A stretch of DNA of 64,000 nt, taken from an uncultured Litoreibacter sp. Lineage in GTDB: Bacteria; Pseudomonadota; Alphaproteobacteria; Rhodobacterales; Rhodobacteraceae. The position numbers were made by a program, and so were the translations under genes. The DNA is taken from NCBI GenBank assembly GCA_947494435.1, contig CANLUY010000001.1:1230001-1294000 (forward strand), written 5' to 3'. Below are positions 8,107 through 17,300 of this stretch, in pieces (the stretch's first letter is position 1; every line of letters starts with the position of its first letter). The notes under the pieces were generated by a model that did not search any database, was not told where the DNA came from, and was given only the letters and a program-made list of their open reading frames with translations.

Positions 8107-8853
8107 TCAAAGCATTCGAATTGCGTCCGGTTCCACAGCGAGAACGTAACCCTTGCGCGCTATGTTTTTGATCAATAGCTCGCTCATCAATTGATTGCCG
8201 AGGTGATCGCGTAGCCTTTTGATCCGTACCGCGCCCGCGGCTTCATCGCAGTCGGTAGAAGGCTTGCCTGAGATCACACTCTCAATCTCAACCCCTGACA
8301 AGATGTCATCGTCCAATCGGGCCTCTGCAAGGACGGAGAGGGTCTCCAGTGCGGCTTCTGTGAGTTTGAAGTCCATATCATTGATTTGAACCAAACGCTC
8401 TCCTCGATGAACTGTGAGGGAGTTCACTTGAATACCCGATTTCTCAACCTCCGCCATGCGCCGTGCCAGACCAACTAACGAGACAAGGGAGACCAATGTC
8501 GCGATCAGCAGCGCCGTCGCAAAAACCATCAAGACGAAAATGATAAACCGGTAGGAGGCGAGAGTTTCCGAGAAGGCCGTGCCCGACCCTGCTAGAATTT
8601 CCAGCAATTTGATCTCTGCGTTTCCAGTAAGAGTGTCGTTTTCAATGAATAGCCGCTCTACTCGCATATTGAATTCGTTGGCGTCAGGCAGGTTGAGAAA
8701 CAAAACTAGTGCCGCGATCAGCAAGATTGCGACGATTGCGACCACGCCAACCACAATAACACGGGCAGGCGTCAACTTAGAAGCTGAGGAAGTAGCGTCC
8801 GGCACTTGCTTTCCTTCCGGCGAGACCTTGGTCGTTAAAGACTGAGAGGACAT
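8107..8853 (-). CDS. Membrane-anchored winged-helix protein (ToxR-like, C-terminal DNA-binding domain)
   Basis: About 248 residues if started at ATG 8853. An in-frame GTG at 8805 has a better ribosome site (GGAAGG 6-7 bases before) and would give 232 residues, so the start is uncertain. Two hydrophobic helices are visible at about residues 30-53 and 103-128, with a roughly 50-residue loop between them that should face the periplasm. After a short linker, residues about 150-248 look like an OmpR/PhoB-type winged helix: a beta strand, then FKLTEAALETLSVLAE, and a final GNQLMSELLIKNIARKGYVL that matches the recognition helix and wing. The order (membrane first, DNA-binding last) is opposite to ToxR/CadC. 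The 5' end overlaps the preceding small secreted-protein gene, so the two are co-transcribed. The target genes cannot be read from the sequence. Confidence 0.62.
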   Translation of the reverse strand: MSSQSLTTKVSPEGKQVPDATSSASKLTPARVIVVGVVAIVAILLIAALVLFLNLPDANEFNMRVERLFIENDTLTGNAEIKLLEILAGSGTAFSETLASYRFIIFVLMVFATALLIATLVSLVSLVGLARRMAEVEKSGIQVNSLTVHRGERLVQINDMDFKLTEAALETLSVLAEARLDDDILSGVEIESVISGKPSTDCDEAAGAVRIKRLRDHLGNQLMSELLIKNIARKGYVLAVEPDAIRML

Positions 8854-9070
8854 TAAGCAACGTCCACCCCTGATTGGCCAACCTTGGCGCAATGGATGCG
8901 GCAGCGTTGACCTGTCCGTCACAGACGGATTGCGGCACTTGGATCACTCCGTAATGCAATTGCAACGGATTGTCCTTCTTTGCTTTGTAGTCAGCATAGC
9001 ACCCTGCTTGGGCAGCTGAGGCTGAGGCAACGAAAAGTATCGCGGCCAGATGTGTGATGCGTTTTTTCAT
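8777..9070 (-). CDS. Small secreted protein of unknown function
   Basis: A 97-residue protein starting at ATG 9070, with a clear signal peptide (Lys-Lys-Arg, hydrophobic run, ASAAQA cleavage at about residue 22). The mature part is about 75 residues with two Cys (in GCYADYKAK and SVCDGQ) and the phrase GWTLLNVLSVFND. The two cysteines could form a disulfide bond. I recall similar short secreted proteins in Rhodobacterales but no known function. The 3' end overlaps the start of the membrane-anchored winged-helix gene (by 29 or 77 bases depending on that start). Coupled expression is therefore likely, and this protein might be the periplasmic partner or signal reporter of that regulator, which is inference only. 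Confidence 0.6.
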   Translation of the reverse strand: MKKRITHLAAILFVASASAAQAGCYADYKAKKDNPLQLHYGVIQVPQSVCDGQVNAAASIAPRLANQGWTLLNVLSVFNDQGLAGRKASAGRYFLSF

Positions 9071-9230
9071 AAGCCTCAATTGGGGGTGTGTGCGCATGTT
9101 ATTCAATATCATTGCACAGCTAACGATTAGCAATTGTGAGAAATTGTTTAGCATTGGAGGTTTGGCGAGGTTTTGGATGTCCGGTCAAGACGACCGCACT
9201 TGTCACATCTCAAACCCGAAAGGATCCCAT

Positions 9231-9674
9231 ATGAGACGTACATTTATCGCAAGCGTTTTGAGCCTCGCCCTTGCAGCTACATCCTTTACCGCAGCACCAG
9301 CGCGTGCCGATGATGATGTCTTCAAAGTCATCGCGGGATTAGTCGTGCTAGGTGCAATTGCGAAGGCACATAATGACAGCAAGAAACGCAAAGCTGCCCG
9401 TGTTTCGCGGTCTCACCAGCAACCGGTTTATCAAAACACCCATAAGCATCGAAAAGTACATCGGCCGCAGCGCCACGTAAAAGTGGCACCGCAAAGATGT
9501 TTGCGGGATCAATGGACCCATCGCGGAGAACGTCAAGTTTACGGTGCGCGTTGTATCCAAAAACATGCAAATGCAAACCTTCCGCAAAATTGTTTACGCC
9601 AAGCGAATACGAATAGCGGTCCGAGATACTTTTACACAAAACGCTGCCTGCGGAAAAACGGCTGGCGCGCATAA
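9231..9674 (+). CDS. Basic, Cys-repeat secreted protein of unknown function
   Basis: A 147-residue protein from ATG 9231, with AAAGGA 7 bases upstream. The signal peptide ends at APARA-DDD (about residue 26). A second hydrophobic stretch (about 30-42) is followed by a very basic Lys/Arg/His-rich linker (about 45-85). The C-terminal 60 residues contain two copies of a unit of the form CLR...R.(Y)..RC(I/L).K, giving four regularly spaced Cys that could form two disulfides. This resembles small extracellular or periplasmic envelope proteins, but I do not recognise a family. It is transcribed alone: divergent from the small secreted gene at 9070 and closed by the terminator at 9700. Confidence 0.62.
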   Translation: MRRTFIASVLSLALAATSFTAAPARADDDVFKVIAGLVVLGAIAKAHNDSKKRKAARVSRSHQQPVYQNTHKHRKVHRPQRHVKVAPQRCLRDQWTHRGERQVYGARCIQKHANANLPQNCLRQANTNSGPRYFYTKRCLRKNGWRA

Positions 9675-9699
9675 GAGTTAACGAGTGAGAGCAGTATGA

Positions 9700-9725
9700 G
9701 GGCGGGTGATCAGACCCGCCCTTTT
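9700..9725 (+). terminator. Rho-independent terminator between the Cys-repeat gene and rnhB
   Basis: GGGCGGGT and ACCCGCCC form a perfect 8-bp stem around GATCAG, followed by TTTT. It lies 25 bases after the stop of the gene ending at 9674. It also argues that rnhB starts downstream of it (ATG 9774), not at an earlier in-frame start. Confidence 0.85.
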
Positions 9726-9773
9726 CTTACATCTGCCATTGTGTTTCGGCTTTCGCGGGTATTTGAAGTCTAT

Positions 9774-10382
9774 ATGGGACCTGACTTTTCATATGAGCGC
9801 TCATTGCTTCAGCAAAATGTTTTGAATGTTGCTGGCGTTGACGAGGTGGGGCGCGGTCCCCTTGCGGGGCCGGTTGTCGCCGCCGCGGTCGTTCTGGACC
9901 CGCTCAACATTCCTGAGGGTTTAAACGATTCAAAAAAGCTAAGCACAAAAAAACGAGAGCTGCTGTTTGAGATCATACAGAACACCGCGCGATATTGCAT
10001 TGCAGATGCCAGCGTCGAAGAGATTGATACCCTAAACATTTATCATGCGTCGCATCTCGCGATGTGCCGAGCAGTCCAAGGGTTAGCAGAGGTTGGTCAT
10101 GTTCTCGTAGATGGCAATAAGATTCCGAAAGATTTAACGCTTCCGGCGACTGCAATTGTGAAGGGTGATGGTCTTTCGGTATCCATTGCGGCTGCGTCAA
10201 TCTTGGCAAAGGTGACGCGAGACCGGTATATGGCTGCATTGGCGCAACAGTATCCGGCCTACAATTGGGGCAAAAATGTGGGGTATCCGACTAAGGAGCA
10301 CATCAGTGCATTAGAGCAACACGGTGTAACACCACATCATCGACGTTCTTATAAACCAGTCCACAATATCTTGTGTCGATGA
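9774..10382 (+). CDS. rnhB: Ribonuclease HII
   Basis: A 202-residue RNase HII, which cleaves the RNA strand of RNA-DNA hybrids and removes single ribonucleotides from DNA. The catalytic motif is visible as AGVDEVGRGPLAGPV near residue 24 (the Asp-Glu pair). LVDGNK and GDGLSVSIAAASILAKVTRD supply the further acidic residues. The GRG loop and the Lys-rich SKKLS segment are standard for the family. The C-terminal HHRRSYKPV also fits. The start at ATG 9774 gives the usual family length; an earlier in-frame start would run through the upstream terminator. The next gene is ccrM, the usual neighbour in Rhodobacterales. Confidence 0.93.
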   Translation: MGPDFSYERSLLQQNVLNVAGVDEVGRGPLAGPVVAAAVVLDPLNIPEGLNDSKKLSTKKRELLFEIIQNTARYCIADASVEEIDTLNIYHASHLAMCRAVQGLAEVGHVLVDGNKIPKDLTLPATAIVKGDGLSVSIAAASILAKVTRDRYMAALAQQYPAYNWGKNVGYPTKEHISALEQHGVTPHHRRSYKPVHNILCR

Positions 10383-10421
10383 TTTTTTGTAAGCATTTGA
10401 AACTTATAGTTTTTGACTGAC

Positions 10422-10436
10422 GAATCGCTTTGACTC
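10422..10436 (+). promoter_or_regulatory. Two GANTC methylation sites in the ccrM upstream region
   Basis: GAATC (10422-10426) and GACTC (10432-10436) lie 10 bases apart, 57-71 bases before the ccrM start. GANTC is the target of CcrM itself. In Caulobacter, GANTC sites in the ccrM leader tie its transcription to methylation state. The same feedback here is inferred from position only. I did not find a clear CtrA box next to them. Confidence 0.5.
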
Positions 10437-10477
10437 ATCCTAAGCCCAACAAATGAACAAGCGCCGCAAAGGCGTAA

Positions 10478-11593
<1,116 letters not shown>

Positions 11594-11664
11594 TCCGAAC
11601 TTAACAGAAATTCGAAGTTACCGCCCGTGCCTGCGGCTCAGCTCGCAAGCACACACCTAAGCCC

Positions 11665-11698
11665 TGCCTTCTCCCCAAGAGAGGTGGGGCATTTTTTT
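11665..11698 (+). terminator. Probable terminator after ccrM
   Basis: TGCCTTCTC pairs with GAGGTGGGGCA (9 pairs with two wobbles and a 2-nt bulge) around CCCAAGA, followed by seven T. It is imperfect but well placed between ccrM and the next gene. Confidence 0.5.
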
Positions 11699-11747
11699 CT
11701 TTTTGAGACGCGATAAGGTCTGGCGACATCATCAGAAGGATTCGGAC

Positions 11748-12776
11748 ATGACTGACGCCAAATGCATTACGCTTGCCTCAAGGCCCAAAGGTTTTCCGGT
11801 TGCTGCGAACTTTTCGCTTGAGACGCGGACTTTGCCTGATCTTGGCCGTGGCAAATTTCTTGTTCGCGTGATCTGGCTATCGCTTGATCCCTATATGCGG
11901 GGTCGCATGGATGACGCCAAGTCTTATGCGGAACCGGTTGCCATTGGTGGCATCATGGAAGGCGGCGCTGTCGGGGAAGTCATAGCATCCGAAAATGCGA
12001 ATTTCGCGGTCGGGGATATTGTAACGGGGCAATTCGGTTGGACGACGCATGCCATTTCCGATGGCGAGGGCGTCAGGAAAGTAGATCCGAGCATTGCACC
12101 TATTTCAACCGCCCTGGGTGTTTTGGGCATGCCTGGGATCACAGCATGGGTTGGTTTGAATGATATTGCATCTGCAAAGAAGGGCGAAACGATTGTTGTG
12201 TCTGCCGCGACAGGTGCCGTTGGTGGTCTCGTTGGCCAACTCGCAAAAGCCAAAGGCATGCGCGTGATCGGCGTTGCTGGTGGAGCTGAGAAATGCGCAT
12301 TTGCACAGGCAGAGCTGGGCTACGATGTCTGTCTTGATCATCGTGCGATGGATGCAAAAGCTTTGTCGAGCACTCTCAAAGATGCGGCACCCAACGGGGT
12401 CGATCTGTATTTTGAGAATGTTGGCGGCAAGACCTTGGAAGCGGTATTGACCCGTATGAATGTCGGTGGACGAATTGCTGTCTGCGGTGCGATCTCTTGG
12501 TATTCCGGTCAGGGCATTGAGGAGGCTCAACCTTTGCCAGCAGTTTGGCGCAATATCCTGACACGCAGATTGCGCGTGCAGGGTTTTATTATCTTCGACC
12601 ATTTTCACCGAATGAGTGCGTTTCAAGAAGAAGTCGCTCCGATGGTTGGCAACGGCACCATCACTGTGAAGGAAACCATAGCTGACGGGATCGAAAGCGC
12701 TCCACAAGCCTTTATGGACCTGCTTGGTGGTGGGAACTTTGGTAAGCAGCTTGTGCGTGTTGGCAATGACCCCTAG
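11748..12776 (+). CDS. NADP-dependent medium-chain oxidoreductase (zinc-free, CurA/prostaglandin reductase type)
   Basis: A 342-residue medium-chain dehydrogenase/reductase. The N-terminal GroES-like domain has LSLDPYMRGRM and lacks the Cys/His zinc ligands. The nucleotide-binding domain shows AATGAVGGLVGQLAK (about residue 155) and FENVGGKTLEAVL. These are marks of the leukotriene B4 12-hydroxydehydrogenase / CurA subgroup, which reduces the C=C bond of alpha,beta-unsaturated ketones and aldehydes with NADPH. Start at ATG 11748, where AAGGA lies 8-9 bases upstream. The 3' end overlaps the convergent alkB gene by 4 bases. The physiological substrate is unknown. Confidence 0.87.
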   Translation: MTDAKCITLASRPKGFPVAANFSLETRTLPDLGRGKFLVRVIWLSLDPYMRGRMDDAKSYAEPVAIGGIMEGGAVGEVIASENANFAVGDIVTGQFGWTTHAISDGEGVRKVDPSIAPISTALGVLGMPGITAWVGLNDIASAKKGETIVVSAATGAVGGLVGQLAKAKGMRVIGVAGGAEKCAFAQAELGYDVCLDHRAMDAKALSSTLKDAAPNGVDLYFENVGGKTLEAVLTRMNVGGRIAVCGAISWYSGQGIEEAQPLPAVWRNILTRRLRVQGFIIFDHFHRMSAFQEEVAPMVGNGTITVKETIADGIESAPQAFMDLLGGGNFGKQLVRVGNDP

Positions 12777-13912
12777 CGCGGCATCGGATTGGTTGCGGTT
12801 TTGTAAGGCACCCAATCCGTTATCTCGGGATAATACATGGCGCGCCACTTGCGCACACGGGGGTTCATGATGCGTCGGAATAACGGTGGGACCATCGCAG
12901 CCATTGTCATAACGGGGTAGCCATAGGGCAGTTGTGGTGCATCGGCCTCTGTGTAGGTTTGCAACAGAGGGAAGCGTCGGTCTGGCTTGTAGTGGTGATC
13001 GGAATGGCGTTGCAGGTTGATCAAAAACCAATTTGAAGCGCGTTGCGCTGCGTTCCATGAGTGACGCGGTTTGACATGCTCGTATTTACCTTCGCCAAGA
13101 TGCTTTCGGGTGAGGCCGTAATGCTCAATGTAGTTGACGAGTTCTAGCTGCCAAATCGCTACGAATGACTGGAAGATGAACAGCCCAAGCCCTGCCCAAC
13201 CGCCTACCAAAAAAGCCAAAACGAGAAACCCGATCTGCAAAATTGCGTAGCGCCAGAACGGGTTGCTGAAGTCTGTTGCCGGAAGGTCTTTACGAGCCAG
13301 CATCTTTGCTTCGGCCTGCCACGCGGACTTGGCGCATTCCCGAAGAACACGTGGGAAGAAGCGATGGAATCCTTCGTTATAGCGAGCAGTCACCGGATCT
13401 CTTGGAGTAGCGACATAGCGGTGGTGATTGAGCAGATGCTCGGAGCGGAAGTGGCTGTAAAGAACACTTGCGAGGAGTAAGTCCGCTAACCAACGCTCTA
13501 GCCGGTTCTTCTGATGCATCAATTCGTGGGAGTAGTTGATGCCAACCGAGCCTGTAACAACGCCGATGCCGAAAAACAGCCAGATGATCTCTGATGTGGC
13601 AAGATGATCGGCGTTCAATGCATAGGCCATTGTTCCAAAGATTGTGACAAGCTGGATTGGGAACCAGAGCATTGTGATAAGTGTGTACCAAAACAGATCG
13701 TCATCTGTGGTTTCCAGATCGGCATTATCGGTATTCAGGCCAACAAATGCATCAAGGATTGAGAACATTCCCCACCCAAAAAGCGGAACGAGGGCGATAT
13801 ACCAACCACCCTTCGCCGCAGCGAGCGCGACCAATGGGATCAGGGCCAGCGACAACCAAAACGGAGCCGCATTGTTGATCTTTGATACCTGTTCAGCCGT
13901 TAATGTCGCCAT
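12773..13912 (-). CDS. alkB: Alkane 1-monooxygenase (AlkB-type membrane di-iron hydroxylase)
   Basis: A 379-residue inner-membrane non-heme di-iron monooxygenase that hydroxylates the terminal carbon of medium-chain alkanes (or similar hydrophobic chains). All eight-His motifs are present: HELMH (129-133), EHLLNHH (158-164) and LQRHSDHH (300-307), together with the AlkB-type NYIEHYGL at about 260. Several hydrophobic helices precede and separate the motifs. The asparagine in EHLLNHH replaces the glycine usual in EHxxGHH. No rubredoxin, rubredoxin reductase or AlkS-type regulator is adjacent, so electrons must come from partners encoded elsewhere. It is the only gene on this strand before mutY, with a 61-base gap. 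Confidence 0.92.
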   Translation of the reverse strand: MATLTAEQVSKINNAAPFWLSLALIPLVALAAAKGGWYIALVPLFGWGMFSILDAFVGLNTDNADLETTDDDLFWYTLITMLWFPIQLVTIFGTMAYALNADHLATSEIIWLFFGIGVVTGSVGINYSHELMHQKNRLERWLADLLLASVLYSHFRSEHLLNHHRYVATPRDPVTARYNEGFHRFFPRVLRECAKSAWQAEAKMLARKDLPATDFSNPFWRYAILQIGFLVLAFLVGGWAGLGLFIFQSFVAIWQLELVNYIEHYGLTRKHLGEGKYEHVKPRHSWNAAQRASNWFLINLQRHSDHHYKPDRRFPLLQTYTEADAPQLPYGYPVMTMAAMVPPLFRRIMNPRVRKWRAMYYPEITDWVPYKTATNPMPR

Positions 13913-13973
13913 TGATCCGTCCGTGAAAACTTAGGTTCCGATTGCTGGACGATACCCTAGACCAGAAATGCGC

Positions 13974-15026
13974 TCAATTGAGGGCGACGTGATGACACGC
14001 AACGTCATAAACCTTACGCATGACAGTAGGCAGCGAGGCCGGGCTAAAGTCTGTGTGTGGTACGAACGCGCCTGTTTTTGGCATTAAGTCCGATGCTGCG
14101 ACAAGGACCCTTAACTTCAGATGAAAATGGGTGAAGGTATGGCGTACCTCGACCTGCGTTTCATGCCAAGTGGTTTCTACTGGTGGATTCGGTGTGGGCG
14201 CATCCCCCCAATCTGAGCCTGGCCAGCCAAGCATACCGCCAAGCAACCCTTTTTCCGGTCGCGTCTCAAGCAGCCAAGCGCCATCAGAACGGCGCAGAAC
14301 ATAGGCATAGCCGTGGCGGGTTGGTTTCACCTTTTTTGGGAGTTTTTTGGGAAGCTCTGCCGCAATCCCTTCACTGCGACCAATACAGGGTTCTCGCCAA
14401 GGACATATTCCGCATGCAGGGTTTTTGGGAGAGCAGATCGTTGCACCTAGATCCATAACCGCTTGGTTGTAGTCCCCGAACCGCTCGTTTGGTGTTAGAG
14501 CTTCTGCAAGGTCAGTGAGTTGTCTCTTTGAGGTGGGCAGCGGTTCTTCGACAGCATAGAGCCGCGACATCACTCTTTCTACGTTGCCGTCCACAACAGT
14601 TGCTTTTCGATCGAAGGCGATCGAAGCGATGGCAGCCGATGTATATGGACCTATTCCGGGGAGCTTTTGAAGTTCTTCCACTGTGTTTGGAAAGACGCCA
14701 TCATACTCAGACGCTACAACACGTGCACATTTCAACAGGTTACGCGCGCGGGCATAATATCCAAGCCCTGCCCAGTTGGCCATGACATCTGCATCTTCAG
14801 CAGAGGCAAGATCGCCGACAGTTGGCCAAAGCTTTGTGAACTTGATGAAGTAGTCTTTGACCGCTGCGACTGTCGTTTGCTGCAACATGATTTCGGACAT
14901 CCACACCTGATAGGGATCAGGTCTCGCACCGGATTTTCTGTCCTGCGGCGACGTGCGCCACGGCATTTCCCGCGCATGACTGTCATACCAGTCTAAAAGC
15001 ACTTGTGGGTCAGGGCTCTCACACAA
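13974..15026 (-). CDS. mutY: A/G-specific adenine DNA glycosylase
   Basis: A 350-residue MutY, which removes adenine mispaired with 8-oxoguanine. The helix-hairpin-helix LPGIGPYTSAAI (about residue 115) is followed by VDGNVERVMSRL with the catalytic Asp. The 4Fe-4S cluster ligands C-x6-C-x2-C-x5-C are intact (CSPKNPAC, CPWREPC). The C-terminal NUDIX-like recognition domain shows RSDGAWLLETRPEKGLLGGMLGWPG. The start is a TTG at 15026 with GAGG 8 bases upstream. It is divergent from the dciA gene, so the roughly 80-base gap must hold promoters for both. Confidence 0.94.
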   Translation of the reverse strand: MCESPDPQVLLDWYDSHAREMPWRTSPQDRKSGARPDPYQVWMSEIMLQQTTVAAVKDYFIKFTKLWPTVGDLASAEDADVMANWAGLGYYARARNLLKCARVVASEYDGVFPNTVEELQKLPGIGPYTSAAIASIAFDRKATVVDGNVERVMSRLYAVEEPLPTSKRQLTDLAEALTPNERFGDYNQAVMDLGATICSPKNPACGICPWREPCIGRSEGIAAELPKKLPKKVKPTRHGYAYVLRRSDGAWLLETRPEKGLLGGMLGWPGSDWGDAPTPNPPVETTWHETQVEVRHTFTHFHLKLRVLVAASDLMPKTGAFVPHTDFSPASLPTVMRKVYDVACHHVALN

Positions 15027-15109
15027 AGTTTATTGCCTCGATTGTCTGGTTTATAGTGCTTCAAACGCTCTAGAAAGGTAGACTGTCGCGGAACGTTGGA
15101 AAGAGTGAG

Positions 15110-15658
15110 ATGGCATCGAAACCAACATATTCCAAGGGATATTCCCCACCGCGTCGTGGACGGGGTTTCGCAGCTATGTCCGGGCTGATTCAGACACGCG
15201 TTAAATCTGCCGGGGAAAAGCGGGGTTTCGCTGTTATGCGCCTACTGACCCATTGGTCAGAAATTGTCGGGGAAGATACTGCAAAGGTGACGACACCGGT
15301 AAAGATTGGCTACTCTCGCGATGGATTCGGCGCAGTTCTAACGGTCCTTACGACAGGATCGAATGCGCCGATGGTGCAAATGCAAGTCCAGCAAATTCGC
15401 GATAGGGTGAATGCATGCTACGGCTATTCTGCAATCAGCCGCGTTGTATTGACACAGACGGCCCCTGTCGGTTTCCGCGAAGGGCAAGCTGCTTTTGAAG
15501 CGAAACCGGCCAAAGCCAAAGTACCGGTCACCCCAGAAGTGAAAGAGACCTCCGCCAAATTGGCCGGAGATGTTGCAGATGATGGCCTGCGTTCTGCACT
15601 GGAACAAATGGCTGTAAATGTTTTGTCGCGCCAAGGCGCATCGAAAAGGAACAAATAG
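15110..15658 (+). CDS. DciA/DUF721 family protein
   Basis: A 182-residue protein of the DUF721 family, whose characterised members (DciA) load or operate the replicative helicase DnaB where DnaC is absent. The typical core runs from about residue 40 to 115: HWSEIVGEDTAKVTTPVKI, then LTVLTTGSNAPMVQMQVQQI. The N-terminus is basic (RRGRGF), and the C-terminus is a less conserved helical tail. It is followed after two bases by the dsbA-like gene, and a mutY-dciA-dsbA run is common in Rhodobacterales. The call to DciA function rests on family membership alone. Confidence 0.82.
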   Translation: MASKPTYSKGYSPPRRGRGFAAMSGLIQTRVKSAGEKRGFAVMRLLTHWSEIVGEDTAKVTTPVKIGYSRDGFGAVLTVLTTGSNAPMVQMQVQQIRDRVNACYGYSAISRVVLTQTAPVGFREGQAAFEAKPAKAKVPVTPEVKETSAKLAGDVADDGLRSALEQMAVNVLSRQGASKRNK

Positions 15659-15660
15659 AG

Positions 15661-16326
15661 ATGAACCGTAACATAATTTTGTCGTCGCTTGCGGTGTTGG
15701 CAATCGCGATTGGTGGTTTCATGTGGCTGAACGGTGGCAAAACGACGCCACCCAATTTCAGCGAAATAGGTGCGGCACATGCGCAGACTGCTGAAGATAT
15801 CGATACATCAAGCGTCATTGAGATGACGATGGGCGACGAAGATGCGCCGATCACCTTTGTCGAATACGCGTCTTTCACTTGTCCGCATTGTCAGCGGTTT
15901 CATAAAGACGTCTTCCCGCAGCTCAAGGCGGATTATATCGACACCGGCAAAGTGAAGTTTGTGTACCGCGAAGTGTACTTCGATGGTCCTGGCCTTTGGG
16001 CAGGCATGATGGCGCGCTGTGGCGGAGCAGAGCGTTATTTCGGACTTGTCGATCTGATTTATGAAAACCAGCGGACTTGGACAAATGGTGCCCCGGCACA
16101 GATCGCTGCAAATTTGAAGAAAATGGGCAAACTGGCTGGAATGACGGACGAACAGCTGGATGCGTGTCTGCAAGATGGTGAGAAAGCGCGTGCGATGACA
16201 GCGGTCTTCCAAAAGAATGCGCAAGCTGACGAAATCCGTGCGACGCCTAGCTTTGTGATTGATGGAAAGCTGGAGTCGAATATGTCTTATAGCGAACTGA
16301 AGGCACTCTTGGATTCAAAGCTTTAA
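15661..16326 (+). CDS. DsbA/DsbG-type thiol-disulfide oxidoreductase
   Basis: A 221-residue exported thioredoxin-fold protein. A signal sequence or anchor covers about residues 5-24. The active site is CPHC (in FTCPHCQRFH, about residue 78), the cis-Pro loop is ATPSFVIDG near residue 195, and an inserted helical domain lies between. CPHC is the DsbA type of redox centre, so it likely introduces disulfides into periplasmic proteins. The hydrophobic N-terminus could be a cleaved signal peptide (AHAQ at about residue 40) or a membrane anchor. The gene starts two bases after dciA, and the stop overlaps the convergent lpxK stop by 4 bases. Confidence 0.9.
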   Translation: MNRNIILSSLAVLAIAIGGFMWLNGGKTTPPNFSEIGAAHAQTAEDIDTSSVIEMTMGDEDAPITFVEYASFTCPHCQRFHKDVFPQLKADYIDTGKVKFVYREVYFDGPGLWAGMMARCGGAERYFGLVDLIYENQRTWTNGAPAQIAANLKKMGKLAGMTDEQLDACLQDGEKARAMTAVFQKNAQADEIRATPSFVIDGKLESNMSYSELKALLDSKL

Positions 16327-17300
16327 AGCTTTTGCAGCAGTACGTCGAAAGCGGCCCAGTCTTCGACAGCAAGTCTGACGGGTAAAGTAAGCACTTGAGA
16401 TTTGAAGGACGCGGGCAAACGCACCGCGTCCTTTTCTGTTGTGACAAGTTGTGCGCCAAGGGTTGTCGCTTCGGACGCAAGGCGTGACAGCAATGCGTCT
16501 GACAGCGTTTGATGGTCGTCTAGTGGCTCTTGGTGAACGACGTCGGCACCTAAGCCTTTTAGAGTTGCAAAGAACTTATCGGGCATTCCGATCCCTGCAA
16601 ATGCCAAGACGCGCATGTCAGCCCAATCCATTCCGGTCTGCAGGGGGGTAAGTTGACCAGTAAGATGCGGCAGCCGCGCGGGCAGGTCGTTCAGACCTGC
16701 GAACCGCGCTTGGGCTTTTTGATTGCCAATGGACAAAAGAGCATCTGCGCGCGCGAGTCCGGCTTCTACGGGTTCTCTGAGCGGCCCAGACGGCAGCACG
16801 CGCTTGTTCCCAAATCCTCGCATGGCATCAACCACGACCAAGGATAAGTCTTTGTGGATAGACGGGTTTTGATGACCGTCATCTAATAGGATGACCTCCG
16901 CACCGGCTGCAACGGCAGCTTGACCACCTTGCGTGCGATCTTTTGAGACCCACGTTGGAGCAAATGCAGATAACAAAAGAGGTTCATCGCCGACATCGTT
17001 TGCAGAATGGGTTCGTTCGTTGACCTGAACCGGCCCATCCAAACGACCACCGTAGCCTTTCGAAACGATATGTGGTGTTAGGCCGCTACCTCTTAGGCGT
17101 TCCACCAGCGCTATGACGGTAGGCGTTTTGCCGGTGCCGCCTACGTTTATATTTCCCACGCAGATAACAGGGACGTCCAGTTTAATAGGATTGGCTTTTA
17201 TAATCCTGCGTGCCGTGGCCTTTGCGTAGATTGAACCTAATGGACTCAGGGCGCGGGCGCGCCAATCGACGGGGCGGTACCAGAAATCGGGCGACTTCAT
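16323..17300 (-). CDS. lpxK: Tetraacyldisaccharide 4'-kinase (lipid A pathway)
   Basis: A 325-residue LpxK, the inner-membrane kinase that phosphorylates the 4' position of the lipid A disaccharide. A Walker A motif is visible as GNINVGGTGKTPTV (about residue 48). The family signatures FWYRP at the N-terminus, IVSKGYGG (about residue 78) and LLDDGHQNPS (about residue 135) are all present. The gene overlaps the upstream waaA by 4 bases (ATGA), so both are in one operon for LPS core/lipid A assembly. Confidence 0.94.
   Translation of the reverse strand: MKSPDFWYRPVDWRARALSPLGSIYAKATARRIIKANPIKLDVPVICVGNINVGGTGKTPTVIALVERLRGSGLTPHIVSKGYGGRLDGPVQVNERTHSANDVGDEPLLLSAFAPTWVSKDRTQGGQAAVAAGAEVILLDDGHQNPSIHKDLSLVVVDAMRGFGNKRVLPSGPLREPVEAGLARADALLSIGNQKAQARFAGLNDLPARLPHLTGQLTPLQTGMDWADMRVLAFAGIGMPDKFFATLKGLGADVVHQEPLDDHQTLSDALLSRLASEATTLGAQLVTTEKDAVRLPASFKSQVLTLPVRLAVEDWAAFDVLLQKL

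Noticed and set aside
12105-13058. 317-residue minus-strand ORF across the oxidoreductase and alkB ends
   Set aside because: It overlaps two well-supported genes in other frames and has a low-complexity, His/Cys-rich composition typical of antisense translation.
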